Shown: piece after piece, positions 5,047 to 5,751 of the stretch
Layout of the letters: every line of letters starts with the position of its first letter
Position numbering within the stretch: position 1 is the stretch's first letter
Notes under the pieces: generated by a model
Database searches by the model: none
What the model was told of the DNA's origin: nothing
What the model saw: only the letters and a program-made list of their open reading frames with translations
NCBI GenBank assembly: GCA_030597995.1
Contig: JAUVQV010000075.1
Coordinates: forward strand, 1 to 5,751
DNA from: Candidatus Rokuibacteriota bacterium
GTDB lineage: Bacteria; JAUVQV01
DNA length: 5,751 bases
Direction of reading: 5' to 3'
Translations under genes and position numbers: made by a program

Positions 5047-5751
5047 TCAGGGTATCCTCGTCCGGCGGAGTGTATCCAGAATTTCCTGTGCGAGTGAAAA
5101 CGGCCTCCTGCCCGGATCGGAATTCAGCCATATGATGCCGGGAACGGCGCCGAACCACGTCATCTGTCTTTTGGCGTACTGCCGGGTGGCCTTCAGGATA
5201 TTTTCCCGAGCCGAATCGAGGCTGTACTCGCCCCGCAGGTGAGCGATCAGCTGCGGATATCCCACTGCCCGCAAGGCCGGAAGGCGGGGTGAGTACGCCT
5301 GGTCGAGAATCCGGGACACCTCATGGAGAAATCCCTTCTGGAGCATTTCGTCGAGCCGCCGCCGAATGCGATTGTCGAGTTCCACGCGGCCGGGATTCAG
5401 GCCGAAGGTCACGGTGCGGAAGCGATGCTCGGCGAAGCGGTGGCGGGCCTGGAGGGAGGAGAGGGTCTCGCCGCCAAGATAGTATACCTCGAGGGCGCGG
5501 AGGAGCCGGTAACGGTCATTGGGATGGAGGCGCCCCGCGGCGGCCGGATCGATCCGCTGGAGGAGTTCGTGCAGCCCCGTCACCGGTTTTCCCCTCTCGG
5601 GATCGTCTTGCACCGGGGACACGAAACCGGCCACCCGCGTCAGCCACTCCCGTAGATCGGGATTGGCTTCCGGCGCTGGGCAGAGTCCTTCCAGCACCGC
5701 TTTCAAGTACAGGCCGGTGCCGCCGACAAAGAGGGGGATTTTCCCGGCGGC
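5047..5751 (-). CDS. miaA: tRNA dimethylallyltransferase (MiaA), 5' end cut by window edge
   Basis: MiaA transfers a dimethylallyl group to N6 of A37 in tRNAs reading codons that begin with U. The frame is open to the right edge and gives 234 visible residues. A TTG at 5706 is not the start, because the residues before it (GKIPLFVGGTGLY) are the conserved block leading into LKAVLEGL. Roughly 75-90 N-terminal residues, with the P-loop, lie outside the window. Visible signatures are VGGTGLYLKA (9-18 of the visible part), NDRYRLLRALEVY (78-90), the AVGYPQLIAHLRGEYSLD region and TRQYAKRQMTWF (189-200), which belongs to the tRNA- and substrate-binding core. The residue after TWF is glycine, where arginine is common. 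It is transcribed leftward. The next gene has its own strong promoter, so miaA is probably the end of a different transcription unit that begins outside the window. Confidence 0.95.
   Translation of the reverse strand, partial: AAGKIPLFVGGTGLYLKAVLEGLCPAPEANPDLREWLTRVAGFVSPVQDDPERGKPVTGLHELLQRIDPAAAGRLHPNDRYRLLRALEVYYLGGETLSSLQARHRFAEHRFRTVTFGLNPGRVELDNRIRRRLDEMLQKGFLHEVSRILDQAYSPRLPALRAVGYPQLIAHLRGEYSLDSARENILKATRQYAKRQMTWFGAVPGIIWLNSDPGRRPFSLAQEILDTLRRTRIP

Noticed and set aside
4855..5242. Plus-strand open frames of 80 and 88 codons across the intergenic region and the miaA end.
   Set aside because: They run through palindromic repeats and antisense to miaA, lack ribosome sites and show no recognisable protein features.

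Overview
The window is GC-rich and tightly packed, with seven protein-coding genes in two blocks that face each other. Three genes run rightward (DUF4416-family protein, pyrK, pyrD). Four run leftward after miaA (CsgG-like lipoprotein, FlgT-like periplasmic protein, TPR lipoprotein, pgsA). The two outermost genes are cut by the window edges. Signal peptides and lipoboxes on three proteins point to a diderm bacterium. The two-subunit class 1B dihydroorotate dehydrogenase, the DUF4416 protein and the CsgG-like lipoprotein together suggest a Desulfobacterota, Nitrospirota or candidate-phylum lineage. That placement is an inference and cannot be settled from this window.

Left block (1-2248, + strand): the end of a DUF4416 gene is followed after 31 nt by pyrK, the FAD/[2Fe-2S] electron-transfer subunit. 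pyrK overlaps the start of pyrD, the FMN-containing catalytic subunit, in a TGATG junction. PyrK and PyrD together make the NAD-linked dihydroorotate dehydrogenase of pyrimidine synthesis. The reading frames of pyrD and pgsA overlap tail to tail by 17 nt, with no terminator visible between them.

Right block (2232-4878, - strand): a strong sigma70-type promoter (TTGACA, 17 nt, TACTAT) and a strong Shine-Dalgarno site precede a CsgG-family lipoprotein gene. An FlgT-like exported protein, a small TPR lipoprotein and pgsA (phosphatidylglycerophosphate synthase) follow. The last three genes are joined by 4-nt ATGA overlaps, so this looks like one envelope-related operon ending in a phospholipid-synthesis gene.

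Between this operon and miaA lies about 170 bp filled with palindromes. It holds a 73-bp element with TCAAATC/GATTTGA ends and two internal hairpins, then directly beside it a second GC-rich palindromic unit that can fold in two mutually exclusive ways. These look like short dispersed intergenic repeats, and part of this stretch may also end miaA transcription. The most interesting items are the uncharacterised CsgG/FlgT-like/TPR operon coupled to pgsA and the composite palindromic intergenic region. No CRISPR array, rRNA or tRNA gene, or intact transposase gene was seen.
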